Positions 1-12,930 are shown, numbered from the stretch's first letter. The stretch: DNA of 64,000 nucleotides from Metamycoplasma alkalescens (GCF_900476125.1 NZ_LS991949.1:62001-126000), one strand, 5' to 3'. Notes: a model not told the origin generated them from the sequence alone. Made by a program: numbers and translations.

Positions 1-3000
1 CAAGTTTTCATTGCTTCATTGGATGATAAATATAAAATTAAAATCAATACCCAAGAATATTTAATTATTGGCATTGATTCATCAACAGATTATTTATATC
101 CTGTTGTTAATGAAGAAAATATTCAAGTTGATCCAAGTACACAAGCAATTGTTTATGTTAATTCAAAAGGATTTGACCGGATTTTTTCAGCTTATCCAAC
201 TTTTGCAATCAAAGAGTATGCTTTAGTTAAAGCACCAGTTGATGACAAAGGGAAATTTATTGCAGGAAGTTCACCAGAAGATCTAAAAAAAGAATTTAGT
301 GAAATGATGACAAATATTAATCCAAATTCATTTAATAAAGTTTATTTAAAAGATGAAATGGATAGTATTAATCCTGAAAGAAAAATTCGTGTTGTCACAA
401 TCAGATCAATTATTAATTCAATTCGAAATGCAAGTATTTATTTAATTAGTATTCTAATTATTTTGGTTGCCTTCATTATTTATTTCATTATGAAAAGATA
501 TATTGAAGCAAGAAATAAAGTTGTCGGGATTCTAAGAGCACAAGGATATAAAACTTCAAAAATTGCTTTAGCATTCTGTGCTTTTGGATGAATTCCTGTT
601 GTTGTGGGAGGTTTCTTTGGTTATATTTTAGGATTCTCATTACAAAAACCAGCAATGAATGTTTTAGCTTCATATTGAACACTCGAGAATAACATTATTC
701 CAATTAATGTCTTCTCATTGCTTGGCACAATTTTAGTTCCGTTTTTATTTGTAAGTATTTTGATTTTTATCATTACAAGTATTTCTGTAAGTAAAAAACC
801 AATTGAGTTAATGAGTGGAATTGTTGAAGTTAATGTTGGGAATTTAGCACAACGTGTTTCAGCAATGTTTAGAAAACTTCCAGTTAAAATTAGATTTATT
901 GCCTCAATGGCACTAAATAATTTCTGGAAAATGTTTTCATTACTCCTTGCATTTTCAACAACGTCATTAATTTCGATGTTCTTTTTATCTTCAAATAATA
1001 TTTTTAATAAAGCAATTAAAAAAACTTATGAAGATCGACTATATAAATTTAAATTAGATTTAGAAAGCCCAACAACTGAAGGTGGACCTTATGTGACATA
1101 TAATAAGGATGATATCAATTCATTATTATATGTTCCGAATGATTTAGCTGGAAATGCTTCATCAAATGGAAGTCAACTTGATTATTCAAACCCAAATTTC
1201 TTAAGACCAGGTAACTCATTTAATACAGACGTTATTCAGAAAAAATTTGAGCCAGTTGTTCTAACGAAATCATCATTGGATATTCTTCTTGATTTATCTG
1301 TTGAACTAAGTCCGTGGGATATTACTTATGCGAATATGCCCGAAACCCAAAGAGCAAGAGTCTCGCAAATTTTCAAACGTGTTTCAAAAGAAATGCAAAA
1401 TACACAGTATTTAATTGATATTTCAAAAATTAAAACAAATGAAAATTACTTGGATGTTTCAAATAGTAAAATTGACAACATTATTGCCGTTACTGATTTA
1501 AATAAATTTAAAGAAGATTTAGCACAAAATAAAGAAGAAGATATGTCAAATCGAACAAGTTATTTCATCTTTACTTCTTCAGAAATTTTTGATTCCGGAA
1601 ATAGTGGCGGTCGGATTAATGAACAATTCAAATTTGTTGAATGAAATCCAACTGAGCAGTTTTATCAAAAACCAAAAGCTGTTTCAACGTCAAGATATAG
1701 ACAAGAATATCGTAATTTCTTAGTCAATGCATATCGTAAAATTCAAAATCTTGATTTCTTTGTTTCATTTGCAGGAATTTATTGAAATGACACAACAAAT
1801 GAAAAATATACCTATGCAAAAGCAAAATTAAATAATAAAGAACTAAAAATTTATGGTTATTATGATGATAGTCGTTTCATTTCAATTCGAAACCATAAAC
1901 ATGAAAATCTACAAAAAAAATTAGTTGATTTTGCTTATGATGAATCAAAAAATATTCCAATCATTATCAATGCTGTTGCAGCTAAAAAATATGGTTTAGG
2001 AATTGGTTCAGTTATTGAAATGGATTTATTGAACCACGTTGATCGTTTCAGTCATAAAGCGCTAAATCAAAAAGCACCAGAAACACATTATAAATTTGAA
2101 GTTATTGATATTTCAGATACTTATATCAATGAAGAATTCATTACACAAAAACATATTTTGGACAAAATTCTTGGTTATGATACATTAAGTAAGCGTCTAA
2201 AAGATTCACGTCAATTGGAATTAGAAAATGCAATTTTCCAAAATCCAAATGAAAAAGAAAAAATTCAAAAAATCTTTGATCGAAAATATGATGCATTCAA
2301 CGGAATTCTTTCAAATGATTTAACACCAGTTCAAACAATTGATACATTAACAACCTATTCATCGACTGGATTCTGAGGAGCAGCTGCTTCATTCGAAGTT
2401 GAAGCATCAAATGACCAAGCGGTTTGAGAATTTTTCAAACGTGTATTTATTTCAGATGAAAGAATTAATTATGTTTCAGTTTATGAACATAATATCAATG
2501 CATATAATGAAGCGCATCCGGAAGCAAAATTAGATTACAAAGATGTTTTATTCAAACTATTAGAAATTGATGAGACACAATTTGCAAAAATCGTGAAAGA
2601 ACCAAATTCGAATGAAGAATTTAAAAACATAGCAAGAAATGTTTTATCAAAATTTTATGGTAGTCACCCGGGTACAATTTATGGTAAGAACATTATGTAT
2701 GGGGCTTCATTTGATGTTAATAGTAAAGATATTGAAGCCGGATTTATTTCAGGAATTTCTAAAACAGTTAACATTATTCTAATTGCTTTCATTGTTGTCT
2801 CGCTGCTAATTTCAATCATTATTTTGATTGTTATTACCAACATCATGATTGCTTCAAACAAAAAAGCAATTGCAACATTCTCTGTTTTAGGATATACAAA
2901 CCGTGAAAAAGTTATGTTATTCTTTGCAAACTTCATCCCAACAATTTTATTTGCTTGTTTCTTAATGATTCCAGTTACATTAGTCTTGATTTCAGTCTTT

Positions 3001-3168
3001 AATGCGTTTATGATGGCAACATCACAAATTGTTTTACCTTTAGTTCTAAATTATTCAACAATTATTATTTCAATCACAATTTGCTTGACTGTTTTTGCAT
3101 TAACTTCAATGTTAACTTGAAGAAGTTTAAATAAAGTTAAAGCGGTTGATGCTCTGAAAGGAAAATAA
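1..3168 (+). CDS. FtsX-like ABC transporter permease, 5' partial
   Basis: The frame is open from the first base to TAA at 3166-3168, giving at least 1055 residues; the true start is outside the window and in-frame TGA codons (for example 589-591 and 3118-3120) are read as Trp. Hydrophobic helices cluster around bases 430-500, 590-660, 715-790 and 915-990, then a long polar, presumably extracytoplasmic region runs to about 2750, and a last set of helices lies at 2760-3120. This is the layout of large FtsX/MacB-type permeases, in which four-helix bundles flank big external domains. The stop overlaps by one base the ATG of an ABC ATPase of the MacB/LolD type, so the two almost certainly form one transporter. 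The substrate cannot be told. Membrane protein; family assignment fairly sure, role inferred. Confidence 0.8.
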
Positions 3169-4118
3169 TGGCAAAAAAAAATAAACAAAAACAAGAAAAT
3201 AAAAATAATGATTTAAATAAATTAAACATTATTGATATTCTTAAGCATGATAAACCGTTTGAAATTAAAGATGATGGTTTAACTGTCAAAGTACTTGATT
3301 CAGCAACGCTAAAGAAATTTAAACTTGCAAATAACAAGCCAAGAAAAAAAGATGGTTTGGAAAATGAAAAAAACACAAATGATAATATTGTTGAAGTCTC
3401 TGATGTCAAAAAAACTTATTTATCAGGAAATGTTGCAACCGATGTTTTAAAAGGGATTTCTTTTGAAATCAAAAAAGGTGAAATTGCAATTTTATATGGA
3501 AAATCTGGATCAGGTAAATCAACACTTTTAAATATTATTAGTGCTCTAGATCGTCCAACTTCAGGAAAAGTTATTGTTAATAATATTAATCTTCCTTATT
3601 TAAGTGATTCAAAACAAACACTATTTCGAAGAGATAATATTTCCTTTATTTTCCAAAATTATAATTTGTTACAAAACCTAAATAGTTATGACAATGTTGA
3701 AACGGGTGCTTATTTACAAAAAAATAAGGCAAAACATTTAAATATTAAAAAATTATTTAAAGATTTTGATTTGGAAGAATGTATGTATAAATACCCTTCA
3801 CAAATGTCTGGAGGTCAGCAACAACGGGTTTCAATTTTAAGAGCAATCGCCAAAAACTCAGATATTTTAGTTGCCGATGAACCAACAGGGGCATTGGATG
3901 AAAAAACTGGGCAAATTGTACTTAAAATTTTGCAAGAAATTAATCGTGATTATGGTACAACAATCATCATTGTTTCCCATGATCCCGATGTTGCACTTTT
4001 GGCGGATAAAGTTATTTATTTAGAACTTGGACAAATTAAAGAAGTTGTTACCCAAAAAAGAAAATGGTTAACTGAAGAAATTAAGCAAAATAATTTTGAA
4101 GAAATAGCAACAACATAA
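3168..4118 (+). CDS. ABC transporter ATP-binding protein (MacB/LolD-like)
   Basis: 316 residues. A lysine/asparagine-rich N-terminal extension of about 75 residues precedes a complete nucleotide-binding domain: Walker A GKSGSGKST (111-119), Q-loop in IFQNYNLLQN (about 163), signature MSGGQQQR (213-220), Walker B DILVADEP (232-239) and H-loop His271. The sequence most resembles ATPases that pair with FtsX-like permeases (LolD/MacB class). The ATG overlaps the stop of the upstream permease (TAATG), which implies translational coupling and one complex at the cytoplasmic face of the membrane. A strong hairpin terminator follows 30 bases downstream. The long basic extension is unusual for the family and may be disordered; its role is unknown. 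Confidence 0.9.
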   Translation: MAKKNKQKQENKNNDLNKLNIIDILKHDKPFEIKDDGLTVKVLDSATLKKFKLANNKPRKKDGLENEKNTNDNIVEVSDVKKTYLSGNVATDVLKGISFEIKKGEIAILYGKSGSGKSTLLNIISALDRPTSGKVIVNNINLPYLSDSKQTLFRRDNISFIFQNYNLLQNLNSYDNVETGAYLQKNKAKHLNIKKLFKDFDLEECMYKYPSQMSGGQQQRVSILRAIAKNSDILVADEPTGALDEKTGQIVLKILQEINRDYGTTIIIVSHDPDVALLADKVIYLELGQIKEVVTQKRKWLTEEIKQNNFEEIATT

Positions 4119-4149
4119 TTTTTTTCAAGAAAATAAGAAAAACAAAAAA

Positions 4150-4182
4150 AGCTTCTCACAGGATTTTGTGAGAAGTTTTTGA
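4150..4182 (+). terminator. rho-independent terminator after ABC operon
   Basis: Perfect 9-bp stem CTTCTCACA (4152-4160) / TGTGAGAAG (4167-4175), six-base loop, followed by T5 and preceded by A7, so it can act for both strands. It separates the plus-strand ABC operon from the convergent LicD-like gene. Confidence 0.85.
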
Positions 4183-4207
4183 TATTTTAGAATTTGATGT
4201 TAATTTT

Positions 4208-4948
4208 TTAATTTTTTTTGATATCTTTGACTGAAGTATAATAAAAAGGAATATCAATTTCTTCAAGTTCTTTTCATTTATTGCCATAAATATTTCTTAA
4301 ATAATTTTGATATTCAGCAATAACATTAATTTCCAAACCATCTTTTTCAAATTTAAGTAGTTGGTAATTTGTGTTTGTTAATCATTTTGCTAAAGAATTC
4401 TTATTTAAAAAGGGCGAACTAACAATAAAACCTTCATAATTTTCATCATATAAGTTTTCAAAAATATCTTTGTAATTAAGATTTTTTATTAAAGGTTTGA
4501 GCATTCTTGCAAGCCTAATTTTTTGATTGATTACTCCAATATTTGTTTTTTGCATTGAAGAATAAAATAAGGTAAATGCTTTGATTTTATTTTTTAAATT
4601 AAAAAATTTTTTGATTTTTTTAACTGTCGTGGGAATGATGATATTAATGTTTAAAAAAGGTATTTCTTGATTGATTAAATTAATATCATGGACAAATTTA
4701 TTTTGTAGAGAAAAATAATCTGAATGTTTGACTGAGTCAAGAATCTTATTCGGAAATAATTCTTTTAATTTTTCATATGATTGAAAAGTCATAAAGACTT
4801 CATAATGATCAATATTATTTCAAAAATCAAGTTTATTAATACATGCTAATAAACTTAAATTATCTAAACTATATCATAAGGAATTATTGTTACAAATTTC
4901 AATAAATTCTCTCAAAATATTTTTTTTATTTTCAAAAATTTTTGTCAT
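4208..4948 (-). CDS. divergent LicD-family-like protein
   Basis: 246 residues when TGA is read as Trp (starts ATG 4946-4948, TAA at 4208-4210). The N-terminal part resembles the LicD nucleotidyltransferase fold: WYSLDNLSLLACI (about residue 25) matches the usual LDGGTLLG region, and FWNNIDHYEVFM followed by SYEKLKELFP matches the PWDDDIDI..M segment. The C-terminus YLRNIYGNKWKE fits the typical LicD tail. LicD proteins transfer phosphocholine or other polar groups to cell-surface glycans or lipids. Here the acidic DDD motif is replaced by NNID, so catalysis may be altered or lost. No Shine-Dalgarno is seen; a TATAAT box lies 13 bases before the ATG. The family call is from motif resemblance only; a hypothetical protein is the alternative. 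Confidence 0.5.
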
Positions 4949-4961
4949 AAATATAAAAAAA

Positions 4962-4967
4962 ATTATA
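4962..4967 (-). promoter_or_regulatory. -10 box of LicD-like gene
   Basis: Perfect TATAAT on the minus strand, 13 bases from the ATG at 4948, with only T/A-rich sequence and no ribosome site between. It suggests a leaderless or nearly leaderless transcript. Confidence 0.45.
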
Positions 4968-5204
4968 AATGATATATTTAAAAAATCTTGATTAAATTAA
5001 TGATTTAATCTTTCTTTTTTAAAATCAAAAAAATTATTGTTTTATTTTGGTTTTATAACCATCAAGTAAGATAAAATTAAAAAGTGGTAAAATATTTGTA
5101 TTATATTTTTTAAATTACATTTAAACTTTTTAATAATTATTTTACATTATTCAAATAAAAAAATCTAAGTTGCTTGTTATTAAGGAGTTTTTGAAAGGAA
5201 ATAT

Positions 5205-7466
5205 ATGTCTAAAAAAATGCAAAAAAATAAAACAAATGAACAAAAAACCAAAAGAAATAGGATTCTTTGAGGTACTTTTTGAGCAACAGCTATAGCTACT
5301 GCTATTGGAGCAGGAATTGGAATTCCGCTTGCGCAAGCATCAAAAGTGCTTCCAAAACCATCTCCAATTTTAAATCCGGATAGCCATATATATCGGATTC
5401 AAGACCCTTCAGGAAATAAAATCGATATCAATTATGGATCAATTGATAAAAACCCAGTTTTAGAAAATAAAAACAAACATATTTTTGAACAAATCAAAAA
5501 ACATATTAGTAAATACTTATATGAACAAGAATATGAAGCTTCATTAAGATACCAAGCAATTTATAATGCCAATAAATCTAAAGCAGATGAAAAACAATTT
5601 GCTTTAGATTCTATTGAAAAAATTACTGAAAAAGTAAAAAAAGAATTGGACGATCTTAAAAAGCAATATCAAAAACAATTTGGTTTAGAAAAAAAATGGG
5701 AAGAAAAATTTTTAGAAGAGTTAGCTAAAGATAGTTGAGGAAAATCAAAAAATGAAGCCCAAGCTTTAGATTTTAAAATCAACAAAGAAATTGAAAAAAA
5801 TGCTTATTTAAGATACAAAACTGAAGTAAATACTGATTGAACCTATTTGGAATTAAAAAATGGTGTCAAAGCAAATAAAAAAGTTTCTTACACAATAAAA
5901 GGTCAAGAAAAAGTTATTGCTAAAAAAGACGAAATTATAAATTTACAAAATGAGCTTAATATTAAAGAAAATGTTGATTATGTTTTACCAAAAGAAGATT
6001 CAATTGAAAATCAAGTTGATTCAAAAACATCAATTAAGATTCCAATTTTTGTCACAAAATCTTTTGTTAAAGAATTTAAAAATCCACAACGATTCATAAA
6101 ACCATGATTAGATAAAAAACAAGCAATCTTATCTGAATTTGCTTTATCTACAAAACAAGATGAAACAGGATCAGAAAAACCATGAAAAGTTAAAAAAGAC
6201 GAAATTATTAAATTATTAAAATTTTCAGCTTATGAAACAAAAGATAAAAAAACAGAAATTAAACTTGGTGTTGAAAAACTTAACGACTTTTCTGGTTTTA
6301 GTAATTTAATTAAGGAGCAAGAAATAAAGGAAGAAGATGAAATCAAAGCTAATAATGATAAATTATTAATTAATAATCTTTCTTCTGATACATCTAATGC
6401 AAATAAGTTTGGCTCAAAAGGGTTTATTAATTTAGAAAAAACAATTTCATCTGAAGATCCTTCTTCATATTTAAATTTATTATCAATAGTTTTAGGTGAT
6501 GTTAAAAATGGTAACAATAATGTCAATAAATGAATATATAAGCATACTGAAAAAAATGACTTATTCACTACATTAAAAGAGAATCTAACAAAAGCTTTTG
6601 TAGAATCTAAATATTTTAAGGACTTTGAGAAACTTGATGTTTACAGCAAAATACTTGGTGAATTAAAAAAAGATATTTTTTCAAATGGTAAAAGTTCTTT
6701 AAAATTATCCGTTGTCAAAAATAAAAAAAATGGTGATTCTGAAATTCAAAAATATGCACAATACAATAATAAAATTGAAGAAATAATTAATAAATTTGAT
6801 GAAAAAGATTTGGTTGATGTATTCGGTTCAGTTTTTAGAGATACATTTAGCAATGGTGTTGCTAGTAATAAAGCTAAGAAAAAAATTAATGCACTTTATA
6901 AAGTTGGAAATAATTTTGTTTCAGTTACATCAAAAGGAATACTAATCCAAAATGTTCATCAATTTAATAATGAAGACCAAGTTAGAAAATTAATTGTTAG
7001 AGATTTAGGAATAAAATCAAAAGCTAATTATAAAAGTTTATTTACCTCAGAATTATTTGATTTAACAACAATATTTTCTGAAGTTATTAACTCTAATGAA
7101 TTTCAAATTAAAGATTTATTAGGTAATGAAGATTTTAAAAATCATATTAAGAATCAAAAATTTACTCCAATAGATTCAGATAAAGAAAAAGAATTTACTG
7201 ACGAGGATATAAACGGAGCAATAAATTATATTTCTGCATTTGAAAAAACAAATAAGACATCAATTTTAAATAATAAATTGGATCAAATTGAAAAATTTGT
7301 TCAAAAGCAAGTTAATGACAACCTTATTGAAGATTTTAAATATGACTCAACTCAAAATAAAGTAACAATTGAATCACATAATGGCCGTGAAGCAGTTGAT
7401 TATATTTTTGACACAATTGTTGAATATGTACTAAATGTAGAAATAAAAGAGAAAGGTAAGAGATAA
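5205..7466 (+). CDS. P80-like membrane protein of the HinT cluster
   Basis: 753 residues. The start follows an AAAGGA ribosome site (about 5196-5201). The first 30 residues are basic and polar, then one hydrophobic helix (WGTFWATAIATAIGAGIGIP, about 24-43) anchors a long, charged, coiled-coil-like external domain (many K/E/Q runs around residues 85-165). No lipobox. The gene lies 3 bases before a P60-like lipoprotein gene, and that gene overlaps hinT. This is the arrangement of the P80/P60/HinT locus described in Mycoplasma hominis and relatives, where P60 and P80 form a surface complex that interacts with the cytosolic HIT protein. The call rests mainly on this context plus size and topology; the biochemical role is unknown. 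Confidence 0.7.
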
Positions 7467-7469
7467 TTT

Positions 7470-9236
7470 ATGAAAAAGAAAACAATAATAACAACTGCTT
7501 TATTATCTAGTCTTTTACCAATTACTTCAGTCATTTCAATTTCATGTAATAACCCAAATAGTAATAGCAAAAATGAGACTTCAGGATTTCAAGTTAATTT
7601 CTTAAAAGAACCTGCTTCAAAAAACCAAATTATTCAGCAACTTTTGGACACATATTTAAGTATTTTTTATGAAAGTGATTTAAAAGATATATCAGCTAAT
7701 GATAATGATGAAAAAATTTTAAAAGCAATCGAAGATAAGAATTCAAAATTATACGCTGATTTGTATGATATATTTAAGCAATATGCTGCTAAAAAATTAG
7801 AAGAAAATCCCCAAATTTTTTGAAATTTAAAATTTGATTTTATTCGACTAAATATAGACGAAAAAGATTTTAAGCCTAGTCCAAAAGAAATTCCTAATGA
7901 AAAAGATTTTATTTTTATAATGAAAAATTCAAAACCTCTTCAACTAAATTGAAGATTGGAATTAGAAAAATTATTGATTTCTAAACTTTATTTATTAAAA
8001 TCAAGAGAAGAATTTAAAAAACTTTCAAACAATGACAAAGGTCAAGATAAATATCAAGTTAGTTTAGATGCTGAAATTAAAAAAGAAGAAAAAAATAGCA
8101 CTAAAAAAGATCTTTACAATGCATTGGATTTATCAAGTTCTAATTTATACCTAATTAAGTATTTAGTAGAAAATCCAATTATCCAAAAATGATCATTTAC
8201 TGATAATCAGGATATGAATTTAAGAAATGGACATGCAAATGTCTCAACATTTGATGATTTTAATAATTTGGCTTCATATACATCTAGTGATAAGGTCAAA
8301 TATAATTACAATCCAATCGCAAAACATAAAGAATTTATTATTGCTACAGGTAGTTCAGAAAAAACTAATTTAAAAGATTTAAGAGCATTTAAAGGAATTG
8401 AACAAAATAAAAATACTTCAGGTGACTTAGCTAATACATTAGCTGCAATAAAAAACACCAAATCTCCAATTTTTGGTTTTGTTAATCCAAATACAAATCA
8501 AGTTTGAGATCAAGACTATTTCAAATTTGCAGAAATATTAGAAAAAGAAAAAATTCTTCCTAAAATAAAACCAACAGCACAATTAAATGCAAAAGTTGGT
8601 AAAGAAGATCAACTAAAGAATTTTGATGCCAAAGATATTGAATTTGAGAGATTAACTAGAGATAATCAAAACGAAAAATTATTTACCAAAGAATTAACCC
8701 TTGAAAATGGAGAAAATAAAAAATATAAATTATTATTTGAAGTAAATGGTGATTTAGTATTTAGTAGCGGAACTAGTGGTAATTTAAGAGTTCCAATGCG
8801 TTTAAGTGTTGAAGGACTGGGTAAAAGACATTTTTATGACTTTAATGCAATTTTAAATTATGATGGCACAAAATTTGTAGTTGATGAGAGAGGTAACAAC
8901 ATTAATCTAGATAAGTTTCCAAAACAAATTAATATGATAAAAAATGGAACAATTGATGCTGCGTATGTTGTTAAAATTGCACCAATGTATATTTTAAAAG
9001 AAGTTGATGATGAAAAAGAACCAGGTAAAAAAGTTAATAAAGGCTTCTTAACTTTTGATCAAACACCATGAAATAATGAAACTGAACAAAGTAAAATTGC
9101 TAACCATATTATTGTTTCAAAAGGAAATGAGTTGTTTAGAGAAGCTAATAAGTATATATTAGATAATTTAGGGTTTAAATTAGTTGATTTACATCCAATT
9201 GTTTTAGACATATTTAAAGCGGAAGGAATATTATAA
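7470..9236 (+). CDS. P60-like surface lipoprotein of the HinT cluster
   Basis: 588 residues. A classic lipoprotein signal starts it: KK-rich N-terminus, hydrophobic core LLSSLLPITSVIS and lipobox Cys26 (ISISC). The mature protein is hydrophilic and ends at TAA 9234-9236, which overlaps the ATG of hinT (TAATG), so translation is likely coupled. It begins 3 bases after the P80-like gene. By gene order and lipoprotein nature it matches the P60 partner of P80 in the hominis-group HinT locus. The internal region (bases 8200-9100) includes phrases reminiscent of extracellular solute-binding proteins (for example AAYVVKIAPMYILK), so a ligand-binding role is possible but not shown. Confidence 0.7.
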
Positions 9237-9559
9237 TGGAGAAAGATATATTTCAAAGAATAATTGATAGAGAAATTCCAGCAACAATTCTTTATGAAGA
9301 TGCAGATGTGATTGCTTTTTTAGATATTAAACCAGTGCAAAAAGGACATTTTTTAGTTGTTCACAAAGAATTTTCAAGAAATCTTTATGATATTGAAGAA
9401 AAAGATTTACTTAAATTAGTTTCAAAAGCACGTGAATTAGCTTTAGAATGAACTGAAAAACTTAATGCTGATGGATTTAAACTAACAATTAATAATAATG
9501 ATGCTGCAGATCAAGCTGTTTTTAGAACACATATTCATATCATTCCATATTATGACTAA
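9236..9559 (+). CDS. hinT: HinT-like HIT-family nucleotide hydrolase
   Basis: 107 residues, a usual length for HIT proteins. It shows the family's conserved features: [18 protein letters not shown] at the start, [17 protein letters not shown] (29-44), [10 protein letters not shown] (80-89) and a C-terminal HIT motif. That motif normally reads His-x-His-x-His; here it is Arg97-Thr-His99-Ile-His101-Ile-Ile-Pro, so the first His is Arg while the central catalytic His99 and the third His are kept. HinT enzymes hydrolyse nucleoside phosphoramidates and aminoacyl-adenylates in the cytosol. The gene is translationally coupled to the P60-like lipoprotein and is followed 35 bases later by lysS. That neighbour is apt, since lysyl-adenylate from LysRS is a known HINT substrate in other organisms; a functional link here is inference. 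Confidence 0.9.
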
Positions 9560-9594
9560 AACATTCTTGTAAAAAAATAGGAGAAAAAATATTC

Positions 9595-11061
<1,467 letters not shown>

Positions 11062-11075
11062 TTAATAATCAAAAT

Positions 11076-11118
11076 AAAAAATAGTCACTTTAGAAATTAA
11101 GAATGTGACTATTTTTTA
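11076..11118 (+). terminator. terminator after lysS
   Basis: Stem ATAGTCAC (11081-11088) / GTGACTAT (11105-11112), extended by A5/T6, with a 16-base loop and a T-run. It is nearly symmetrical and can also serve the minus-strand lipoprotein pseudogene that ends at 11134. Confidence 0.8.
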
Positions 11119-11133
11119 TTTTATTGTTGCTAA

Positions 11134-11895
11134 TTAGATTTTGGGTGGTAGAAAAGGAGTTATTGTCCATGATTCACCACTTATGTATTTTGAGGATTTC
11201 TTTGCTTTGATATGAATTGAACCAGTTTTTTCTTCTTCTGCTTTTTTAAAATCAAATATCTCAAATTCATCTTTGTTTAATATATCAATGTTTATTTTTT
11301 CAGCAATTGCTTTTAAAATAGATTCTTCTGTCAAAATTGGATATTTGTCAAATACATCTGTTCAATTAATTGAATCTAATGGAAATTTTTTAATTTCTTC
11401 ATTTAATTGTTCTTCATTCTTTTCAGATGAATCAGATTGATTTTCTTGCTTATTTATTTTCTTATTTTGGTTTTCTTTTTGTGGTTTATCTTTTGGAAAT
11501 TTTTCTTCTTGATGATTATTTGTTTTATTATCTTTCAGAAGTTTTGGAATAATGATATTTATTTGACCAATTAAATATTTAGATTTTTTGGTTGTAGTAA
11601 TCTCAATTAAACCTTGTTTTTCAATTTCTGCCTTTTTAATTTTAATATCAAGATCTTTTTCAAACTCAAGTTCTTTGATGGCAGTTTTTGAAATTAAAGT
11701 TTTTAAAATTTCTTCTTTTTTAATTTGATTTGAAGGATTTATTTATAAATTTAATTTCGAAATATCAATCTTTTGTTTTTTGTTATCATCTTGCTTTTGA
11801 TTATTGCAAGAAATTGCAATCAAAGGTAACAAAGATATTGGCAATAAAATACTTGTGATTATTTTTATTTTTTTTCATTTGTAATTTTTACTCAT
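11134..11895 (-). pseudogene. lipoprotein gene interrupted by one in-frame TAA
   Basis: ATG at 11893-11895 opens a lipoprotein signal (KIITSILLPISLLPLIAISC, Cys30). Translation is then stopped at codon 51 by TAA (minus strand, 11743-11745). The same frame continues without other stops to TAA at 11134-11136, for 254 codons in all. The C-terminal part holds two similar segments, one near EILKTLISKTAIKELEFEKD..KSKYLIGQ and one near ESILKAIAEKINIDILNKDE..SSKYISGES. They look like a repeated domain of the kind found in mycoplasma variable surface lipoproteins (lipoprotein-17-related). A single substitution would restore the gene, so the loss is recent, a read error, or the locus is switchable. It shares the terminator with lysS. 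Confidence 0.7.
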
Positions 11896-11981
11896 ATTTT
11901 TTTAAAAAGAATATTCAAATTTTTGTCTAATATTTTATTCCTAAATTTTTCTTTTAAATTTTAAAAAAAATGATTTTTAAA

Positions 11982-11987
11982 TATAAT
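11982..11987 (+). promoter_or_regulatory. -10 box of whiA
   Basis: TATAAT, 13 bases before the whiA ATG at 12001 with no ribosome site in between; no convincing -35 box. Confidence 0.4.
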
Positions 11988-12000
11988 TAATTTTGATTAT

Positions 12001-12840
12001 ATGCAAAATAAAACTTTTACATTACAAATCAAAGAAGAAATTATTAATCGTCCACTTAAAAAACAAGAAAAACTAAATTTATTAAGTGGAATTTTTGCAA
12101 CTGCAAAAATTGAAAATAAGTTTGCAAAATTAATATTTAATAATAAAGATTTATTTGAATTTGTAAAAAATCTTTTGCAAGAATTTAATATTTCTTTTAG
12201 ACAAAATCATAAAAATGATTTTTTAATTGACATTGCAACATTTGAAAATCAAAAACTAAAATTTGAAAGAGATTATTTTTCAGGAATATTTCTAGCAAGT
12301 GGTTCAATTTCAAACTTTGAAAGTTTGTCAAACCATTTAGAATTAAAATTTTATGATTTTAACAAAGCACTAGAATGCTTAATGACACTAAACAAATACA
12401 ATTTAGAATTTAAACTTTTAAAAAGAAATAATAAATATTTAATTTATTTAAAAAAAATTGAAAATATTTGTGATTTTTTAAAAGCAATTGAAGCTATTAA
12501 TTCTTATTATCAATTAGAAGAATATAAGATCTCAAGAGATTATTATAATAATATTAATCGAATTACAAATTTTGATATTTATAACCAACAACGAATTGCA
12601 AATTCAAATACTTTATTTTTAGAAAATTATGATTTTGTGATGAAAAATAAATTAAGTAATTTATTTAAAAAAGAAGAATTAGATTTTTTTAAAATCAAAA
12701 AAAATAATTTAGATTGTAGTTTATCTGAATTAGTTATTTTGCTAGAAAAAAATAATATTAAAAAATCACGTTCATCTTTAAACCATACACTAATAAAATT
12801 AAAAAATAAAGTTAACAAATACAAAGCAAAAAAACAATAA
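12001..12840 (+). CDS. whiA: WhiA-like DNA-binding regulator
   Basis: 279 residues. The N-terminal LAGLIDADG-like half includes FERDYFSGIFLASGSI (about 88-104), the typical WhiA phrase. The middle has NNINRITNFDIYNQQRIANS (182-201). The C-terminal helix-turn-helix reads SLSELVILLEKNNIKKSRSSLNHTLIKLK (240-268), matching the WhiA pattern of SL.EL.....ISKS...HRL.K. WhiA is a conserved regulator in Gram-positive bacteria and mollicutes, acting on cell division or, in mycoplasmas, reported as a repressor of ribosomal-protein operons. No Shine-Dalgarno; a TATAAT box (11982-11987) lies 13 bases before the ATG. The 5S rRNA gene follows downstream on the same strand with its own promoter. Confidence 0.88.
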   Translation: MQNKTFTLQIKEEIINRPLKKQEKLNLLSGIFATAKIENKFAKLIFNNKDLFEFVKNLLQEFNISFRQNHKNDFLIDIATFENQKLKFERDYFSGIFLASGSISNFESLSNHLELKFYDFNKALECLMTLNKYNLEFKLLKRNNKYLIYLKKIENICDFLKAIEAINSYYQLEEYKISRDYYNNINRITNFDIYNQQRIANSNTLFLENYDFVMKNKLSNLFKKEELDFFKIKKNNLDCSLSELVILLEKNNIKKSRSSLNHTLIKLKNKVNKYKAKKQ

Positions 12841-12893
12841 TTAATTTGAATAATTTTTCTTTGATGCAATATTTAATAAGAAATTTAAAAATT

Positions 12894-12923
12894 TTGTAAT
12901 AAAAATTTTTTATTCGATATAAT
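12894..12923 (+). promoter_or_regulatory. promoter of 5S rRNA gene
   Basis: -35 TTGTAA (12894-12899), 18-base spacer, -10 TATAAT (12918-12923), and the 5S gene starts about 8 bases later. The spacing is right for a vegetative sigma promoter. Confidence 0.6.
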
Positions 12924-12930
12924 AATAACC

